Source: UMGS755 sp045590535 (lineage in GTDB: Bacteria > Bacillota > Clostridia > UBA1381 > UBA9506). Taken from it: a stretch of DNA of 16,053 nt. Position numbers and translations under genes: made by a program. The notes beneath the pieces are model-generated. The model did not search any database, was not told the origin of the DNA, and saw nothing but the letters and a program-made list of their open reading frames with translations. This document shows, one piece after another, positions 13,880 to 16,053 of this stretch; within the stretch, counting starts at the first letter, position 1, and each line of letters begins with the position of its first letter. The stretch is taken from positions 1 through 16,053 of the forward strand of contig JAZNRE010000036.1 in NCBI GenBank assembly GCA_045590535.1. The letters are read 5' to 3'.

Positions 13880-13920
13880 AAAAAGAGGATGCGAAAGCTA
13901 AAACTTCGCACCCTCTTTTT
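13880..13920 (+). terminator. Terminator of the sugar operon
   Basis: AAAAAGAGG and TGCGAA (13880-13895, one mismatch) pair with TTCGCA and CCTCTTTTT (13905-13920), followed by more T-rich sequence. The A and T flanks on both sides could also terminate the Asn/Gln-rich gene reading the other way. Confidence 0.93.
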
Positions 13921-13958
13921 GCGTCCGGCTTATTAAAAACCGGTCCTGTTAAGCCGCT

Positions 13959-14105
13959 TTATCTGTTGTTGCTATAGTTATTGTTGTTTTTATTTTGCTG
14001 ATTGTTTTGCTGGTTTTTGTTCTGCTGATTGTTGTTCTGTTGGTTGTTCTGCTGATTGTTGTTATTGTTGTTGTTGTTCTGGTAGTTCTGGTTTTTGTTG
14101 TTCAT
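13959..14105 (-). CDS. Asn/Gln-rich 48-residue protein, putative forespore/spore protein
   Basis: The product is 48 residues, of which I count 28 Asn and 12 Gln; the rest are 3 Lys, 2 Tyr and one each of Met, Ser and Arg. The ATG at 14105 is chosen because AGGAGG lies 8 bases before it, a very strong site; a longer in-frame reading to 14177 has no such support. The composition gives no fold, enzyme motif or membrane segment and suggests an unstructured or aggregating polypeptide. Small Asn-rich proteins occur in spore coats and among small spore proteins, but I cannot assign a family. A forespore-type promoter lies upstream at 14166-14194. The codons alternate AAC, AAT, CAG and CAA, so selection seems to act at the protein level rather than on a pure triplet repeat. 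It could in principle be a chance frame over a repeat, but the ribosome binding site argues against that. Confidence 0.65.
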   Translation of the reverse strand: MNNKNQNYQNNNNNNNNQQNNQQNNNQQNKNQQNNQQNKNNNNYSNNR

Positions 14106-14165
14106 GGTTATATCCTCCTGAATTTTTGTGTTCCTCGTGTGAGGGATTTGGATATGTGCTGTCAT

Positions 14166-14194
14166 TAGTATCAGCAAAAATTCAGAAAATATGC
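14166..14194 (-). promoter_or_regulatory. Putative sigma-G/sigma-F promoter of the Asn/Gln-rich gene
   Basis: On the minus strand, GCATA (14194-14190), a 17-base spacer and GATACTA (14172-14166) match the sigma-G consensus except for G in place of C at the first -10 base. It also fits the looser sigma-F pattern. It starts only a few bases after the end of folT, with a leader of about 55 bases. Confidence 0.5.
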
Positions 14195-14201
14195 AAAATC
14201 A

Positions 14202-14723
14202 TTATAAAACATTTTGAGAATATAAGCGTTTGCCAATCATTTCCCATGTATATTTAATGCCCAAAATCTTAATGGGCAGCATAACAAGGGCGCTGACTGA
14301 GCGAGCACTTAAAATGACCCATACAGGATTTTGATATAAAATATGAAGCCATAATGTGCCTAAGCCAACATCAATAATAATAGTTTGAAGCAAAACACAA
14401 AGAATAATAGAAATAAAGCTTTTTTTTCGTTTGAATAAAAAGAATCCATAAGTTAAACCATAAAGGGCTTCGCTAATGCCAAAACCAGGGAAATAGGCGA
14501 GCCCCTTTGAATTTATTACCATGCCCAAAAAGTCGGACATAAAGGCAGAAACAGCACCAATCCACGGTCCAAACAGCATAGAGCAGAGTGATGTGGGGAT
14601 AAAACCAAAGCTGATTCGAATGACTTCGGTTTGAACGGATAAAAACCGCACAATCACAATGTTTAGCGCAATTAAAACAGCCACCGTAACCAATGTTTTT
14701 GTTTTGTTAAAGTTTTTTTGCAT
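14202..14723 (-). CDS. folT: ECF transporter folate-specific S component
   Basis: This 173-residue membrane protein fits the substrate-binding (S) component of an energy-coupling-factor transporter for folate. Five or six hydrophobic helices are visible. The N-terminal part reads ALNIVIVRFLSVQTEVIRIS, then FGFIPTSLCSMLFGPWIGAV and SDFLGMVI, the segments typical of the FolT group. It would bind folate outside the membrane and work with a shared EcfA-EcfA'-EcfT energising module encoded elsewhere. The ATG at 14723 is used; the upstream in-frame extension to 14876 runs through the riboswitch and is not coding. The ribosome binding site (AAGGGCGTG) is only moderate. The tetrahydrofolate riboswitch just upstream independently supports the folate specificity. 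Confidence 0.92.
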   Translation of the reverse strand: MQKNFNKTKTLVTVAVLIALNIVIVRFLSVQTEVIRISFGFIPTSLCSMLFGPWIGAVSAFMSDFLGMVINSKGLAYFPGFGISEALYGLTYGFFLFKRKKSFISIILCVLLQTIIIDVGLGTLWLHILYQNPVWVILSARSVSALVMLPIKILGIKYTWEMIGKRLYSQNVL

Positions 14724-14772
14724 AAAAATAACACGCCCTTTCTTATGGTGACACAATGCCTTTGGCAACTTC

Positions 14773-14807
14773 GCCACAAAAAAGAGGTGTTTCTCTGTTT
14801 TCGTGGC
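14773..14807 (-). promoter_or_regulatory. Riboswitch expression-platform hairpin, alternative to P1
   Basis: On the minus strand, GCCACGAAAACAGAG (14807-14793) can pair with CTCTTTTTTGTGGC (14786-14773), with one bulged C. The 5' arm overlaps the 3' strand of the aptamer's closing helix P1, so the two structures exclude each other. The run of six T residues in the 3' arm, after the short AGAG/CTCT stem, could instead act as a terminator when the aptamer is closed. The exact switching logic is inferred. Confidence 0.5.
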
Positions 14808-14908
14808 AGCGGAATGCGGTGATGATACCGCAAGCATGAAAACATGCTTTTCGTACAGTGGCAACTTCCCGTCCAACTGTCACTTAACGCATCAAAACCT
14901 ACTCTGCC
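14805..14908 (-). promoter_or_regulatory. Tetrahydrofolate (THF, folT) riboswitch aptamer
   Basis: Read on the minus strand the element opens with GGCAGAGTAG and closes with CCGCTGCC, so P1 pairs GGCAG (14908-14904) with CTGCC (14809-14805). Conserved THF-riboswitch blocks appear in order: GAGTAG, GCGTTAAGTG, ACGAA, GCGGT and CCGCATTCCGCT. Internal helices are visible: TGATG with CATCA, ACAGT with ACTGT, and AAGCATG with CATGCTT around a TTTT loop. This class binds reduced folates and normally lowers expression of folate uptake or synthesis genes when folate is plentiful. It lies directly before folT, as expected. Confidence 0.92.
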
Positions 14909-14933
14909 TGATTATTCAATTTGCATCGATATT

Positions 14934-14962
14934 AGTATAATACAAAAAAATGCATTTGTCTA
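14934..14962 (-). promoter_or_regulatory. Sigma-A promoter of the folT riboswitch transcript
   Basis: On the minus strand, TAGACA (14962-14957), a 17-base spacer and TATACT (14939-14934) form a good vegetative promoter. Transcription would begin about 20 bases before the riboswitch aptamer. Confidence 0.7.
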
Positions 14963-14978
14963 CATTTTTTTCAAAAAC

Positions 14979-15007
14979 ACATAGAAAATGCATGGAAAAG
15001 CATAATA
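14979..15007 (+). promoter_or_regulatory. Putative sigma-G promoter of spoVAD
   Basis: ACATA (14979-14983), a 17-base spacer and CATAATA (15001-15007) match the sigma-G consensus at all -10 positions and at four of five -35 positions. spoVA genes are sigma-G dependent in Bacillus, which supports the reading. The region is AT-rich, so a chance match cannot be excluded. Confidence 0.5.
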
Positions 15008-15054
15008 AATTTTAAATTATCAATACTAAATAAAAAAAGAAAAGGAAGATGAAC

Positions 15055-16053
15055 ATGAGCCAATCAAAACGAAAGGGAAAACAAACCGTTTTTTTTGAAA
15101 ATCCACCGGTCATTTTAGGCACGGGCACAGTGGCGGGTAAAAAAGAAAGTGAGGGCCCCATCGGCTCTTATTTTGATGTGATTGCAGAAGATAATGTGTT
15201 GGGGCAAAAAACCTGGGAAAAAGCCGAAAGTGAATTTGCCAAAAGAGCCGGAGAGGCGGCCTTTCAAAACAGCGGCGTTGCCCAAGAGGAAATTCAATAT
15301 TTATTTGGTGGTGATTTGCTAAATCAATGCACGGGTACAAGTTATGGTATTCGTGATTTTGGCATCCCATTTATTGGTTTATACGGTGCCTGTTCAACTA
15401 TGGCTTTAAGCCTTTCCATGGCAGCAAGCTTTATTGACGGCGGCTATGCGGATTATTGTGCCGCTGTCACTTCCAGCCATTTCTGCTCGGCGGAAAAACA
15501 GTTCCGTTTTCCCCTTGAATATGGTGGACAACGCCCGCCGAGCGCCCAGTGGACAGTGACGGGATCCGCCTGTGCAGTTTTGGGCAAAAAGGGTGACGGC
15601 CCCAAAGTAGAAAGCATCACCACAGGCAAAATTGTGGATATGGGCATAACCGATGCCAACAACATGGGGGCAGCTATGGCGCCGGCGGCTTCTGATAGCA
15701 TTTTAACACATTTTAAGGATACAAACCGTGACCCATCCTATTATGATTTAATTGTTACCGGTGACTTAGGCTATGTGGGACGCTCTGTGGTCATTGATTT
15801 TCTCTCTGAATCAGGCTTTGACATGACAAATAATTATAACGATTGCGGACTGATTATTTTTGACCGGGAGAAGCAGGATACCCATGCAGGCGGCAGTGGC
15901 TGTGCCTGCGCAGGCTTAACCTTTTGTGGCTATCTTTATCGTATGCTTTTGGAAAAGAAACTAAACAAGCTGCTTTTTGTGGCAACAGGCGCCTTGCAAA
16001 GCACCTTAAGTGTTCAGCAAGGGGAAACAATGCCGGGCATTGCTCATGCTGTC
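15055..16053 (+). CDS. spoVAD: Stage V sporulation protein AD, 3' end outside window
   Basis: The visible 333 residues match SpoVAD, a thiolase-fold protein of the SpoVA channel that loads dipicolinic acid into the forespore and releases it at germination; SpoVAD binds dipicolinic acid. Distinctive segments are NPPVILGTGTVAGKKESEGP (16-35), LYGACSTMALSLSMAA (109-124) with the thiolase-type Cys at 113, GGQRPPSAQWTVTGSACAVL (157-176), and VTGDLGYVGR. The sequence ends in PGIAHAV, which lies very close to the family C-terminus (about 335-345 residues), so only a few residues are cut off by the window edge. AAAAGGAAG supplies the ribosome binding site. spoVAC, usually just upstream in clostridial spoVAC-AD-AE operons, is absent here: the upstream neighbour is the divergent folT. 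Confidence 0.96.
   Translation, partial: MSQSKRKGKQTVFFENPPVILGTGTVAGKKESEGPIGSYFDVIAEDNVLGQKTWEKAESEFAKRAGEAAFQNSGVAQEEIQYLFGGDLLNQCTGTSYGIRDFGIPFIGLYGACSTMALSLSMAASFIDGGYADYCAAVTSSHFCSAEKQFRFPLEYGGQRPPSAQWTVTGSACAVLGKKGDGPKVESITTGKIVDMGITDANNMGAAMAPAASDSILTHFKDTNRDPSYYDLIVTGDLGYVGRSVVIDFLSESGFDMTNNYNDCGLIIFDREKQDTHAGGSGCACAGLTFCGYLYRMLLEKKLNKLLFVATGALQSTLSVQQGETMPGIAHAV

Noticed and set aside
13965..14105. Trinucleotide tandem repeat or CRISPR-like array
   Set aside because: The GTT/CTG-rich pattern comes from Asn and Gln codons in a frame with a start, a stop and a ribosome binding site; there are no spacers of constant length.
14106..14177. Longer N-terminus of the Asn/Gln-rich protein
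   Set aside because: It overlaps the proposed promoter and ribosome binding site, and its composition differs completely from the rest.
14724..14876. In-frame N-terminal extension of FolT by 51 codons
   Set aside because: It runs through the expression platform and the 3' part of the THF riboswitch, its peptide resembles no S component, and the ATG at 14723 gives the normal protein.

Overview
The window looks like the chromosome of a spore-forming, low-GC Clostridia-type Firmicute. Strong Shine-Dalgarno sites precede most genes. The sporulation genes spoIIID, a SpoIIM-family gene and spoVAD are present, along with an Asp23/Gls24 protein, an SLH-domain surface protein and a riboswitch-controlled ECF folate transporter gene. 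No tRNA, rRNA, CRISPR array or complete insertion sequence was seen. A species cannot be named from the sequence alone.

Layout. Positions 1-2090 (+) hold accessory genes: the 3' part of a four-helix-bundle (23S rRNA intervening-sequence type) protein, a small four-helix membrane protein, a GNAT acetyltransferase and an isoprenylcysteine-methyltransferase-like membrane protein. Positions 2160-5148 (+) form a compact four-gene cassette: a SWIM zinc-finger protein, an ASCH-domain protein, a membrane-anchored acidic protein that shares a small beta domain with the SWIM protein, and a WYL-domain regulator. It has its own promoter region and ends in a 16-bp terminator hairpin. The same 13-mer occurs in the promoter region and in the terminator. 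This is the best candidate here for an undescribed functional unit.

Positions 5191-8186 (+) carry a SpoIIM-family membrane protein, spoIIID and a secreted SLH protein with five tandem beta-type repeats. Positions 8215-9240 (+) carry a DegV lipid-binding protein. Positions 9260-11717 (-) carry a YtxH-like small protein, proC, an Asp23 protein and an AraC regulator. The AraC gene diverges from a two-gene sugar module (11860-13868, +): a Gfo/Idh/MocA oxidoreductase and a xylose-isomerase-like epimerase/isomerase, likely under AraC control.

Positions 13959-14962 (-) carry a 48-residue Asn/Gln-rich protein and folT, the latter behind a well-conserved tetrahydrofolate riboswitch. spoVAD (15055 to the window end, +) diverges from folT.

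A thread through the right half is three sequences that resemble forespore sigma-G promoters: before the YtxH-like gene (full consensus match), the Asn/Gln-rich gene and spoVAD. This ties two uncharacterised small proteins to the late forespore. All functional calls rest on motif recognition by eye; no database search was run.
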